Counted from the stretch's first letter, positions 51,749 to 61,675 are shown. The stretch: DNA of 64,000 bases from Saccharomycopsis fibuligera x Saccharomycopsis cf. fibuligera (GCA_001936135.1 CP012810.1:2666001-2730000), one strand, 5' to 3'. Program-made: numbers and translations. Notes: a model not told the origin generated them from the sequence alone.

Positions 51749-52978
51749 TTAGTTGTCCAACTTAACAGTCTCTAATTTTTCAACTACTTCAGCTTCTTTT
51801 TCATTACTGTCAGCTGGAGCACTTGCTGAGTCAGCCTTGACGGCCGGAGCACCACCTGGGTAACGAGTGCCCTTATTTTTCACCTTCTTGGCTTTCTTTT
51901 TCTGTTCTGGCTGTGCCACTGGGTATCCCTTTTCATTAGCTTCAGCAAATTCTTTACTGTTCAACAATTCTTCTCTAATTGGAGCCAACAATTCATTTAT
52001 GGCGTCAGAAACACCGCTCTTCAAATCTGGTGGGGCCAATTTTTGTTCGGCAAAATCACTCTTAATAGCCTCCACAGAGTCGTAATTGATTGGGCCACCG
52101 TATTTTTCTGGTCTGTTGATTGGGAAAGAAAATTTATCGTGTTTTAATTTTTGAATTGGAGCAACAACATTCTCAATAAATGCTATGAGACCATTTTCAG
52201 TTATGTTACCTGGTTCGCAAAATGCACTGTTAATCTTCTTTTTCACGATCTTTGGTTCTTCTAAAATATCAACCTTGGAGTTTGGATCAGATGCAGACAT
52301 CTTACCACCTTGGCCCAAACCTGGAACCATCTTGTTCATCAAGTGAGCTCTCTTTTTATAGCCCAAAGCTTCCAAGTTTTCTTCAGCAAGAACGAAAATC
52401 TTACGCTGATCAACACCACCAAATTGAACATCAACTTTTAAGAATTCTTCATCCAAGGCTTGCATCAATGGGTAGATCAAACCGGACAACAATGGGTTAG
52501 CTACCTGCTTAACGACATCAGCGCCGGCTCTTTTAGCATCGTTTTGAGAGACTCTATTAGACAATCTGAAAATGTCCATGGTGTATTGGCTGGATAACTG
52601 GTAAGAAGAGCCAACAACAAAGTTCAATTTTTCAATTGGCACGTTAATGGATTTCAAAATAGCTTTGACGATGAGCTCGTAGTATTTGGCACGGTAGTTG
52701 ACCACTTCCAATGAGGCCTTCATGTTATCCAAGAATGCATGCAAGTCAGCTAACAAAACGGTGACTTCACATCCTGCTTTCAAGAAATGGGCCAACTTGG
52801 TCATAGGCACGAAGTAACCACAGTGGGGTTTACCGGTTGGAGCAGTACCCCAGTAGATTTTCAATGGACGTTTTTCCACTTCAAGCACATTTTTGATAAT
52901 TTGAGGATTAAGAACTTCCTGCAAGTTTTCAGTGATTAAATCGTATTGTTCTTTTGGATCAACAACGATGTTGGACAT
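51749..52978 (-). CDS. TYS1: cytosolic tyrosyl-tRNA synthetase
   Basis: Tys1 charges tRNA-Tyr in the cytosol. The 409-residue protein (S. cerevisiae 394) is a class I synthetase of the eukaryotic/archaeal type. It has YWGTAPTGKPHCGYF with the HIGH-like PHCG, VTVLLADLHAFLDNM, the tyrosine-pocket blocks VGSSYQLSSQYTMDIFRL and VDVQFGGVDQRKIF, and KMSAS in place of KMSKS (GGKMSASDPNSKVD). A Lys-rich segment near 365-375 and a Glu-rich tail complete it. A Gcn4-type site lies upstream. The neighbouring PYM gene is divergent. Confidence 0.98.
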   Translation of the reverse strand: MSNIVVDPKEQYDLITENLQEVLNPQIIKNVLEVEKRPLKIYWGTAPTGKPHCGYFVPMTKLAHFLKAGCEVTVLLADLHAFLDNMKASLEVVNYRAKYYELIVKAILKSINVPIEKLNFVVGSSYQLSSQYTMDIFRLSNRVSQNDAKRAGADVVKQVANPLLSGLIYPLMQALDEEFLKVDVQFGGVDQRKIFVLAEENLEALGYKKRAHLMNKMVPGLGQGGKMSASDPNSKVDILEEPKIVKKKINSAFCEPGNITENGLIAFIENVVAPIQKLKHDKFSFPINRPEKYGGPINYDSVEAIKSDFAEQKLAPPDLKSGVSDAINELLAPIREELLNSKEFAEANEKGYPVAQPEQKKKAKKVKNKGTRYPGGAPAVKADSASAPADSNEKEAEVVEKLETVKLDN

Positions 52979-53293
52979 TGTGAAAGTGTTTTTATGGATC
53001 TATAATACAAAAAAGAAGCCCGCTTGATATGCTAAGTAGTGTTTCTATATGTGGTTGAGCAGATTTAAACAGCACTTAGCGTGCTCTCTGATTTCTGTAA
53101 TTGTATATTTTCAAAATTTGCCGAACAGTAAAAAAAAATCGAAAATCGAAAATTTCGCTGACTCAATCACCAGGGCCGCTAACCTTTAACAGATGCTTTG
53201 ATTACATTCTTCCCGAAGAGCTATAAACTCATCTGAGAATCAACCAAATCATTCCACCATTGAAACATTGCTAATTTTATCATAATTGCCTAA
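52979..53293. promoter_or_regulatory. divergent promoter TYS1 / PYM gene
   Basis: A 315-bp shared upstream region, A/T-rich on the right. Three ATCGAAAA-like repeats occur at 53137-53156. The Gcn4-type heptamer is listed separately. Confidence 0.5.
53159..53165. promoter_or_regulatory. Gcn4-type site (TGACTCA)
   Basis: A perfect palindromic TGACTCA, the Gcn4 bZIP site, lies 181 bp upstream of the TYS1 ATG. General amino-acid control of a tyrosyl-tRNA synthetase would make biological sense. Single-site evidence only. Confidence 0.55.
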
Positions 53294-53995
53294 ATGCATG
53301 AAAAAGAAGATCAAATTGTGGGTGGTACACAACGTGCGGATGGCTCTATCAGGAGAACCGTGAAAGTGCGCCCAGGTTACACCCCTCCGGAGCAGCAGGC
53401 AGTTTACAATGTGAGTGAGGTGGTAGCCCGAAGACGCAGAGAGCGAGAAGAAGCTCAGCAGCGAAGAACCAACTTTGAAAGCAATAATCAAGAAAATTCT
53501 GGTGTTAAAGATAATGGTGAAAAAATTTTGAGACCTGATTCAAGATCCAGGCGATCCAGATTTAGCCATATCAATAGTATTTTGGCATCCAGTTCACAAT
53601 CACCAACACCAACACCATCTACGTCAAACTCAAGATTAGGATCAGCAAGATCAAACAACAAGGCGCGCGACTTTAGCAACGATAAGGATGTTGAGCTGTT
53701 GAGTAGCAATTTTGACCAAGTAACACTTGATGATGAAAAATTTGAGTCTAATCAAAGATCCAATTTTTATGAACAAAAAAGGATCGGTCCCCCGGTGCCT
53801 TCTCAACATCAATATCATGACAAACAGAAGCCAAACAAAACTAAAGATCATGAAACCAAAGATAATTTCTCGAGCAAACAAAGGATTACGGGTGCGAAAA
53901 GTCAAAGCAATAGGAAACATCAACCCAGAAGGAAGTTCACTTTGGAAGAGCTAGAGAAACAAGTTGAACTTAGAAATGACAGCAGAGATGTGTAG
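53294..53995 (+). CDS. PYM-like (partner of Y14-Mago) protein
   Basis: PYM/WIBG proteins bind Mago-Y14 and the 40S ribosome and strip exon-junction complexes from translated mRNA. This 233-residue protein starts at ATG 53294. Its N-terminus carries the Mago-binding signature: RADGSIRRTVKVRPGYTPPE (residues 14-33) followed by QQAVYN. The rest is hydrophilic and disordered, rich in Ser, Asn, Arg and Lys, as in the family, with a basic C-terminal helix (RRKFTLEELEKQVELRN). The conserved stretch starts earlier than in animal PYM, with only 12 residues before it. Whether Mago and Y14 exist in this genome cannot be seen here. Confidence 0.8.
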   Translation: MHEKEDQIVGGTQRADGSIRRTVKVRPGYTPPEQQAVYNVSEVVARRRREREEAQQRRTNFESNNQENSGVKDNGEKILRPDSRSRRSRFSHINSILASSSQSPTPTPSTSNSRLGSARSNNKARDFSNDKDVELLSSNFDQVTLDDEKFESNQRSNFYEQKRIGPPVPSQHQYHDKQKPNKTKDHETKDNFSSKQRITGAKSQSNRKHQPRRKFTLEELEKQVELRNDSRDV

Positions 53996-54448
53996 TAGAT
54001 TCATCTTATTGCATTAAGTAGTGTATACTATACAGCATACAATCTCTTCTCTACGTATAATGTTCTAGATCAAGATACCAAGATTTACGAAGTTTACGAT
54101 ACCTTCTTGTTCACTTTTTTTTATGCGAAGACTTAATAATTAGAAACAAATAACTGTTATTCTTTCTTTTATTGAGTTGTAGAAAGTTGGTAAAATATAT
54201 GTACAGACAGTAAGAAGCGATAGCCTAACAATTCCTTTAATAATGAGTAACATTGTCTTCTTGTGACAAAAGCACGAGTGAAAGACAAGCTTGAGCAGAA
54301 AAATATAACAGGTATTGAATCTTTTACCTGAAAGCCTTAACTGACTCTGTTTCAGATTTAGAGAATGATAAAAAACCTACTTCACATTTGCAAAATAAAG
54401 AATTTAATGAACAAAGAAAATTAGAAAAACATTGAAAATAAGTTGGAC
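53996..54448. other. convergent intergenic region PYM gene / TIM13
   Basis: About 450 bp of A/T-rich DNA between two 3' ends. A minus-strand frame continues into it from the TIM13 second exon in another register and is not coding. A T9 run occurs at 54114-54122. No gene is seen. Confidence 0.5.
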
Positions 54449-54991
54449 TCATTTCTTTGCCTTTTGTATTTGGTTGAGGTACGTCTGGGATATGATATTC
54501 CAGGAAATCATATACTTTTGGACACACTGACCAATACAACTCTAAATTGATTACAGCAAGTTAGTAATTGTAATTTATAAAAACAATGTTTTTTTTTCTC
54601 CCGAAACCAAACTAAACCAAACAACAAAATCAGGATAAAACAGAAATAACAAAGAGAAGTAAATGAATGAAGTAAAAAGCAGAACCAATTGTAAATAATA
54701 GCCAATTAATTTTTTTTTTTTTTTTTTTTTGGTTCAAACCCTAATTCACTTTAAATCAAATCATTCCACACTTACATCTTCACCACTAGGACATTTTTCA
54801 AAACAAGTCTCCGTCAACTTATTGACCAATTCGGTAGCATTAGCAGTAGCCAATTCAACTTCCAATTCTTTCTTAATTTGCTCTTTAGCAGCATTACTAG
54901 CAGCACTAGTATTGCCAGTTGAAGTAGATGGAGGAGTAACTGCACCACTGGCGTTGTTAGAACCACCAAAGATAGAAGAGAATGCAGACAT
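54449..54991 (-). CDS. TIM13: mitochondrial intermembrane-space chaperone Tim13 (two exons)
   Basis: Tim13 pairs with Tim8 to escort hydrophobic precursors across the mitochondrial intermembrane space. Exon 1 is 54776-54991 (72 codons), the intron 54542-54775 and exon 2 54449-54541 (30 codons), giving 102 residues against 105 in S. cerevisiae. Exon 1 begins MSAFSSIFGG and contains ELATANATELVNKLTETCFEKC with the first CX3C. Exon 2, read only in the spliced frame, gives SCIGQCVQKYMISWNIISQTYLNQIQ with the second CX3C and the typical helix. The loop between the two CX3C motifs is 6 residues (PSGEDS), while small Tims usually have 11-16. Unspliced, the frame would stop before the second motif. 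Confidence 0.93.
54542..54775 (-). other. spliceosomal intron in TIM13
   Basis: 234 nt on the minus strand, donor GTAAGT, perfect TACTAAC shortly before acceptor TTTAG, phase 0. It carries a run of 22 A on the coding strand (54709-54730 as T). It separates the two CX3C motifs of the protein. Confidence 0.9.
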
Positions 54992-55395
54992 TGTTAAAGT
55001 TTCTGTAAATATGATATCAAAAATGTGAATATTTGTATATTTGTTAAACTTATTAAAGTATTGTTATTTTTGATTCCCTTTTTAGGATTTTGTACCTGAT
55101 ATACAAGCGGTGGTTGCTGCTTTGAGACTGAAACTTTTTCGATTTTCAAAGGAAAAAAAAATTGCAAAGCTACAAGGCTGTCTTGTGTGCACCACATTTA
55201 TGCTAATCCCACTACTGAGATAATAATGCTATGGTTTCAACATGAATGCACTGATTTGGCCCCAAAAGTCAACCCTACAAGTACAACAATCGCTACGGAT
55301 TGGTAACACACAAATCATATGCAAATAGTATACATCAAATTTAAACAATCAAAGTATCACAACAGCTATATAATAAACAGCTATATAATAAACAC
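54992..55395. other. intergenic: TIM13 promoter and 3' flank of coiled-coil gene
   Basis: About 400 bp. Two perfect 15-bp tandem copies of CAGCTATATAATAAA lie at 55363-55392, just beyond the stop codon of the minus-strand gene, in its 3' flank. TATATA and TAATAA motifs could serve 3'-end formation. Confidence 0.6.
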
Positions 55396-58224
55396 CTATT
55401 CTCTAAACGAGACCTTTATAGGAGACAAACCTCCCATGCTTTTCTCGATTTTCGCCAAAGTTTCATCAATATTCGTTTCGTCGAATTCATCATCAGATTC
55501 TGGAGCAGCAGCGTGCTCATGAGAAGGTAATGATGAGGTTGTTCCTGTTACTGCTTGGTTTGTAAGTTGCGATTTTTCAACTTCTTGAAGTTCTTGTTCA
55601 AGTTGCTGTTTATACTGTTTCAGCTTTGAATATTGATCAGCTAATCCGACTTCTTGCTGTTGTAAGTTTCGACTGTTGTTAGTACTATTTCTCGAACTTT
55701 CAGCTAAGCTTCTTTCCCTTTCATAAATACGTTCTGAGATTTTCTTGAAATCTTCGATTATTACATCTGGCGTTTTTGTAATTGTGACATCCTCGTCTTT
55801 GTTCTTGTTGGGCCGTTCAGTAAACGCTTCTTTTCCACTCTGACTACCATTTCGACTGTCATTTGAGAAAATCGACGATTTTGACTTGGAATGTAAGTAG
55901 GCCTCGTGACTCAATTTTTCTCTAACAGACATTCGTTTTTTAATTTGTGGTGACTCGCCATTTTCTGGCATGTCATCATCAGCGGTAATTTTATCCAATC
56001 CCTTAAGTAACTCTGATTTGTCAACCACGCTTAATGCCGGTGTTGAGCTAACAAGGTTCTCCAAACGTTGTCTAGATTTTTCATATTTTTTGCGCGCGGT
56101 AGGCTGGTTGCTCTTTTTTTCCTGTTTCTCCCTTATTGACTGTAAGCTCTTTTGTATATCTATTAGGGAGTTCTCTAACAAGCTGATCTTATTGTTGAGA
56201 GTAAAAATTACTTGATCTTTCTGTTTGAGCTCCTCCAACTGATTTTGTTGTCTCAGGCTGGGGTCTTTACTGCTCGACCTATTATCAATCAAGTCACTGT
56301 TCTTGGAATCATGCGATGTCATACTAGAATCGTGTTTAGTATAATCTGAATTCGAATCAGGCGTGCTTGATATACTTTTCTTGGCAGTTTTCTGCTCTTC
56401 GAGTGAGCTAAAATTATTGTCATCATTGTTATTTTTCAAAAAATTTAAACCCAATCTCCTCTTAGGTTCTGTTTCCAAAAAGATGTTTGGCGTCTCTTTC
56501 GATATATTCGGTCTTTGCTTTTTTATGTCGGTAAGTGATGGATTATCGCCTAATCCCATTTCGTATCCACGCTTTTTACGTAGGGCTTGTCTATATGATA
56601 CAGCTGGTTCTTTGCTTTCTTTCTCTTTGGGATTAGATTTAACTTTATTTTCGCTTCCATTACTCATTGTTTTTTGCTTCAAAAAGTTTTTACCTTTGTC
56701 CTTCAGCTGATCTGTGTTTTCGTGACGAACTTGCTGTAAGTGTTCGTGACTGTTAATGTCTGATTCTTCATTATTTGACTTCCTTGATTTCTTCATTAGT
56801 TTCTTTAGCTTTTTTTTCTTCTTCTTTTCCTTTCGTACTAATTCATTGAGTTTCTTGTTACGTTGCTTGCGCTCTAAATCACTATCGTTATCTAGCTCAG
56901 CATAATCTTCATTGCTTTGTTTGTCATTCGATTTTTGGGCTTCGGCTTCTCCTTGTTGGGTTCTTACTTGACTACCACTCGAGCCCGGCATAGTTTGAAC
57001 ATGCTCATAGTCACTGATATTTTCCGGTGGTTTAAAAAAACTAGACAATTTTGACACCAAAGTTCCAAGTATACTAGAACCGGTGTGTTCTTGGTGTTGT
57101 TGAGGAACTTGAGACTGCTGATGCTGACGCATTTGGTTCTGCGACTGGAAAATATTGATGTCATTATCGGAAGGCAAAAACTCCTCTCCAGCTTCAATGA
57201 TATCGTCTTTTGCATCATAATTTCCAAGAGGCTTTTGGTTCATTTTGCTTTCAACTTTAGGTAGTCTATCAAATTTGAGTCTGTTTACAGGGTCAGGTAA
57301 GTTTTCAAACTCTTTTTGATCATTAAATCGCTGCCTATTGGTGAATAAGTCATCGTAGGCTGTTGGACCAATAGTAGCAGCGCCTAAATATTTGCTTGAC
57401 AAAGAGCTTAAATGACTAGCCTTTTGTACATCAGGATATAAATTGCGACTCGCTGATGATGAGACGCTATTATTGGGCACTTCTAAGCGTAACCGGCCGA
57501 TATCCGATAACCTTGCACTGCTGTTTGCTGCCTTATCATGAGTAGCAAAACTGTTATATCCAGCAGGACTAATAGTGTGTTGATGTCGATTGTAATCTTC
57601 CAAATGTGCCGGCTTTTTCCTATATGATAATGGCAAATGCGTCTTTGGTCGCTCTAAACGGTTTAGTAGCCTCTCTCTAATGCTACTCCTCTGCAAGGTT
57701 AAGTTATGGTTGAGTGAATTGTTGTTATTTAAATTTGAAGAGTCAAAAAAATTTGGTAAACTGCCAGGTAAAATGGCATTATCAGTTGTAGTAGTAGTTG
57801 CAGCAGTAGTTGAAGGCTTGCTTCCTGACCACCACTTTGACAGGCTATTTCCACCAAAGGTATTTCTATCAGTAAGAGAAGGATCTTCAAGCGTTATTCC
57901 TGCTGAAGGTCTAGAGCTGAAGAAACTTAGACGTCCTGATTCTGGTCTTGCTGCATTCAAACCTAGGCTAGTTCTACTTCTCGAGGCCACACTGGGAAGC
58001 GATGATGATAACAATGCTTTTGATCTGAGGGAACCGCCAACACCATTATTATTAGCAATATCACCAGTAATTCCAGCGGAGTATCTATTTTCACCCCTAT
58101 TTAAGTTCGACGAATAAAGCGAATGAGACCTCCTCGTTGTGGATTTAGATATGCCTTTAGAAGGAAGATTAAGCCGCGTTCTTGTTCTCTCGCGAGACGG
58201 TATTATTCTGTCACTGTAACTCAT
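55396..58224 (-). CDS. unrecognised 942-residue Ser/Asn-rich coiled-coil protein
   Basis: I do not recognise this protein. It starts at ATG 58224 with a basic, Ser/Arg-rich N-terminus (MSYSDRIIPSRERTRTRLNL). Most of the first 600 residues are disordered. A short amphipathic-looking segment LGTLVSKLSSFFKPP lies near 388-402, and a highly basic KEKKKKKKLKKLMKKSRKS patch near 470. Coiled coil is likely at about 680-720 (LEELKQKDQVIFTLNNKISLLENSL) and 880-905 (QYSKLKQYKQQLEQELQEVEKS). The last residues, LAKIEKSMGGLSPIKVSFRE, look conserved-like. Cytoskeletal, spindle-pole or nuclear-envelope adaptor roles would suit such architecture but are only a guess. An ACGCGT (MCB) motif lies about 440 bp upstream. 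Confidence 0.85.
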   Translation of the reverse strand: MSYSDRIIPSRERTRTRLNLPSKGISKSTTRRSHSLYSSNLNRGENRYSAGITGDIANNNGVGGSLRSKALLSSSLPSVASRSRTSLGLNAARPESGRLSFFSSRPSAGITLEDPSLTDRNTFGGNSLSKWWSGSKPSTTAATTTTTDNAILPGSLPNFFDSSNLNNNNSLNHNLTLQRSSIRERLLNRLERPKTHLPLSYRKKPAHLEDYNRHQHTISPAGYNSFATHDKAANSSARLSDIGRLRLEVPNNSVSSSASRNLYPDVQKASHLSSLSSKYLGAATIGPTAYDDLFTNRQRFNDQKEFENLPDPVNRLKFDRLPKVESKMNQKPLGNYDAKDDIIEAGEEFLPSDNDINIFQSQNQMRQHQQSQVPQQHQEHTGSSILGTLVSKLSSFFKPPENISDYEHVQTMPGSSGSQVRTQQGEAEAQKSNDKQSNEDYAELDNDSDLERKQRNKKLNELVRKEKKKKKKLKKLMKKSRKSNNEESDINSHEHLQQVRHENTDQLKDKGKNFLKQKTMSNGSENKVKSNPKEKESKEPAVSYRQALRKKRGYEMGLGDNPSLTDIKKQRPNISKETPNIFLETEPKRRLGLNFLKNNNDDNNFSSLEEQKTAKKSISSTPDSNSDYTKHDSSMTSHDSKNSDLIDNRSSSKDPSLRQQNQLEELKQKDQVIFTLNNKISLLENSLIDIQKSLQSIREKQEKKSNQPTARKKYEKSRQRLENLVSSTPALSVVDKSELLKGLDKITADDDMPENGESPQIKKRMSVREKLSHEAYLHSKSKSSIFSNDSRNGSQSGKEAFTERPNKNKDEDVTITKTPDVIIEDFKKISERIYERERSLAESSRNSTNNSRNLQQQEVGLADQYSKLKQYKQQLEQELQEVEKSQLTNQAVTGTTSSLPSHEHAAAPESDDEFDETNIDETLAKIEKSMGGLSPIKVSFRE

Positions 58225-58660
58225 TTATAATTTTAGGCAGTCTTGCTTTTTTTATGCTTTCACTAGATGGTAAATATGATGGTCTAAATATATAGCGCTG
58301 CTCCTATGCTTATAGCTGATTGTGTATCGAGAGGAAATATCAAATGTGCGTTGATTATGAGACAAAAAATCCTCGCTAGCTGTGTTTTTTGCCTTGCGAA
58401 GATTAGATAAATATATAAGCATAAAACTGTTGTCCTCTCTCACACTAAAGAATTCACTTGCTATAACGTGTTGTTGATTTGCAGCAACTTCACTCTTTCA
58501 ATGAACAGTGTCTAACGTGCTGTTTTTGTATATCCATCCGTGCTTTAATTCTCTTGCTTTGTTTTTTGTTTTTCTATCTCGCTGCTGTTTACAAAATTCG
58601 GAAAAACATCAACAAAGGCACGTGCTGGCGGTGGAAATTTTGCTTCATTTTTTTTTTTTT

Positions 58661-58666
58661 ACGCGT
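58661..58666. promoter_or_regulatory. MCB-type element (ACGCGT)
   Basis: ACGCGT is the core bound by the G1/S factor MBF. It is followed after four bases by a second, imperfect CGCGTC. It lies 437 bp upstream of the coiled-coil gene start; distance and single copy make the link weak. Confidence 0.3.
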
Positions 58667-60278
58667 TATGCGCGTCGAAGGATCATAACCAAAGTATAAC
58701 ATCAAAGATTCTTAGCTGCATAAGTCTACACCTACAGTAACAGCAGCTGCCTGACTGCTCTCCAATTACTTGTATAAAAAATCGCCCAAAAAAACGTTGA
58801 CAACCTTTTGGTTAACTGATATTTAGCGCACCCATTATAATGAAACTAGGGTGAAAGCAGCATCAATACTGCGCTTCTGTCAAGAGTTGTTTGACTTGGT
58901 TTTTTTTGTTTTTTTTTTGTTGTTGTTTTTTGCAAAATCTCCTGTGGTCCATTCAATATTTCTTCCAGAGTTTTAGCAATCAAAGGAGGATAGTACTTTT
59001 ATATTTTAGCCAGATTGTAATATAAGCCTACACCCGATACACAAAATCCTTTTACACTTGAGTCTTACCATCACGACCCTTTCTCAGTTTCCTTTGTTTT
59101 GTATTCTCCTTCTAACTTTACTATTAATTCCTCTATTTTCATTTTCTATTAAGTTATGTAGTATGTTGGTGCTTCCTAAATGGACTATTTCAGAAGTGGT
59201 GGTCTTCATTTTACTTATTTAGATACTTGTTACATCATAGCTTAATTCGTCTCTATTAAAAACGCACGAATTTCCATAACCACTTGTTTAAAAGCAAGAT
59301 AAGTCTTGAGCATAGGAAAAACATCATCTTCCACAATGCAAAATGTATGGTAAACTGGTAAAGCCTAGAGTATGAGGTTCACAGTTTCTCCACGTTGAGC
59401 CCCTTAACCCTTTATTAGCATGTGGCTCTTCAGGGAAAAAAAGATTGAGGAGCCAGGATTTGGGAGACTGGCTGAATAAAATCGCCGCCTACGCTGTTTT
59501 TAGTAACAGGACAAAAAGATTCTAGACGTCAGGTTCAATTTATCCAAAATACCTATAGTATTTGAGCTTTGAAAAAATTCAGTATTACAGTATGTGTATA
59601 TCGAGCAGTTGAGAGCATCGAAGTATGTATAATGTTGTGGGTTTACACATATTTTGATTTCCCCAGTTAAAGAGGTTTTTTAATCAATTTTGCGTTTTTG
59701 GGAGTGGTATCTGAATTTTAAATCATTGACCTTTTAGTCATCGCATGCATGATAACACTATGCACCTCTGTGCCCCAAATGCTGCTACATCTCGTCCTGT
59801 GATAATGAAGCGCATTATAAAAACTAGTATGGTAACAATTTCTCTTTTACTATGGTTACTTTGTACTATAGGAAATAACGGCTTGTCTACTAAAAACTGA
59901 AAAAAAATGCAGAGTTATACATACTTCGCAGCTTTGAAACAATTAAACTAAATATACCAGCGCCTACATCTACTCAAAAGTGAGCTTAAAATTCATATAA
60001 CTTATCTTGATATGTAACAATGAAGCAAGTAAGCTATTGGTGCAATAAGAGTTTTTTTATGACAGTAGAATATTATATGCCAGAAAATTTGCTTAGATTG
60101 CGGGGCTTAAAAATTTTTTTTAAAGTAAGACCTATAAATATAACTGTTCACTTGAAAGCAATTTTTCCAGTTAATAAATTTTTTCTGTTTTTTCTTAATT
60201 AATAATCTCCCAAAAATAAAGTAAAATATGCTGTAAATAAGCTCCATTTACTTGAGAGCATTGCCATGCAATGTTATT

Positions 60279-60279
<1 letters not shown>

Positions 60280-60317
<38 letters not shown>
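60280..60317. repeat. 38-base A run
   Basis: Uninterrupted A38 inside the gene-free stretch. It could be a relic of a polyadenylated insertion or simple slippage; no target-site duplication was evident by eye. Confidence 0.95.
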
Positions 60318-60318
<1 letters not shown>

Positions 60319-61675
60319 CAGTAATAACATGACGACACGAAATTGAAACCATAATTCTAAAAAATAGAAGAAAGCGTGGAGTATAATCCAGAAATCATAT
60401 ATATAATGGCTTCAAAAACCTCTCTCAATAGTTTTCTGCTACAGTTGTGTGTCTCCCAAAAGGAAAGAAAGTACCTTAATCTTTCTCTGCTTTACTATGT
60501 TTTGCTTTTTGTTCACCTTTTGTCATAGATTATGTTTTTTCCTATCAAAACATTTTTAATCATGTGTGTTTTTTTATCAATTCGTCCAAACACCAAAAAA
60601 TAACTATTTCTTATTTTTTGGATTTAAAGACCATTGCTTTTGTATCATCTCCGTTTCTGTGTATTCATAATTTTGCTTTTGTGTCGTTTGATTTTTTTCT
60701 TTACATTAGAATGCACTATGCTTTATGTTGTTTACTCTGCTCTAACCTGTAGCACTCTAATGTTCTGTTTGGCGTAAGCTACGGCTAAATATTTTGGAGC
60801 CCACTAGCTGTTGCAACTGGCTTTATCTTGTGCTCCTGTTCATGTATATCTATATAAGGGTGAATCACCATTGCTTTTAGTTACTTGTAGATACTAGTAA
60901 ACCACAGCTTAAACCAAAATTTTTTATTTTTATTTTTTTATTTTTTTTTTTAGTATTGTGCGTTTAGTGAAATTAGGTGCTGTGTATAGATAAAGAGGTC
61001 TTTAGCTATAGAACTAGAACAAACATGTATGTTGACTTAGCGAAGCGAGGCTCAAGCTGACTGAAGCAGCACCTAAGATAATTGAAACATCATCAGTTAC
61101 AAGGACGACGAAACAGTTTCATATATCAACTTTCACTGGAAAAGAATATAAATGCGGAGTCTATAATTACAAATTGACAGACCCCATGACAATTAATCAA
61201 TTCTTCACAGCACTGTATTAATAAGCTTGCTTGTCTCTATTTCTTTTGGCAAGTTTTACCAACAGAGAATTGTGGTGAGAGGGCAAGACAGCTTGTTTCG
61301 TAGCATAGTATGCTTTCTTCAAGATTACGTCGCTCACAAATTCAAAAATGTTGTTGCTTTGGAAAGAGCCTTTGAGCTGGAATTATTATTAGAGGCGTAG
61401 CCTCTTGCCTAACCAATCTGAAAACTATTACTGCCCTGATATTATTCTGTCTAAAAGCAAAACACCGCGACCCCATCAATGCTGGCAACCATCAATGCTG
61501 CCCAACGACATAATATGTGATTTAAACTCAATTAATTAACCACATTTCAGTTACGCGACAAGCGGGAATGACTACCATATCAATAGTGCAATTTCGAGAC
61601 CTTGGGACTGGAAATCAAACTTTTATACATTATAAGCTAGATAAAGTAGGTATATATGCTTTGTCTTGATGATGC

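Larger units (their letters stand above)
58225..61675. other. 3.45-kb stretch without a recognisable gene
   Basis: The largest gene-free stretch of the window. Open frames are all below 70 codons and low-complexity. It contains an ACGCGT (58661-58666) after a T run, a CACGTG (58620-58625), A38 at 60280-60317, a hairpin AGAGGC GTA GCCTCT at 61391-61405, and a 12-bp direct repeat CCATCAATGCTG at 61473-61484 and 61489-61500. The left end is the promoter of the coiled-coil gene and the right end the 3' flank of the Asn-rich gene. A long non-coding RNA gene, a replication origin or a centromere could hide here; no signature decides. Confidence 0.5.

Noticed and set aside
54324-54539. 71-codon minus-strand frame starting MYWSVCPKVYD
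   Set aside because: It overlaps TIM13 exon 2 in another register; the spliced frame gives the conserved second CX3C motif.
54731-54740. GGTTCAAACC resembling a tRNA B-box
   Set aside because: No A-box at the needed distance and no cloverleaf; the bases lie inside the TIM13 intron next to a T run.
58591-58630. TTTTTCCGAATTTTG (minus strand) and nearby CACGTG as a point centromere
   Set aside because: The CCGAA context fits CDEIII poorly, and the CACGTG is about 20 bp away instead of the expected A/T-rich 80-bp or longer spacer.
60280-60317. A38 run as the tail of a retroposed gene
   Set aside because: No gene-like sequence precedes it and no target-site duplication is evident.
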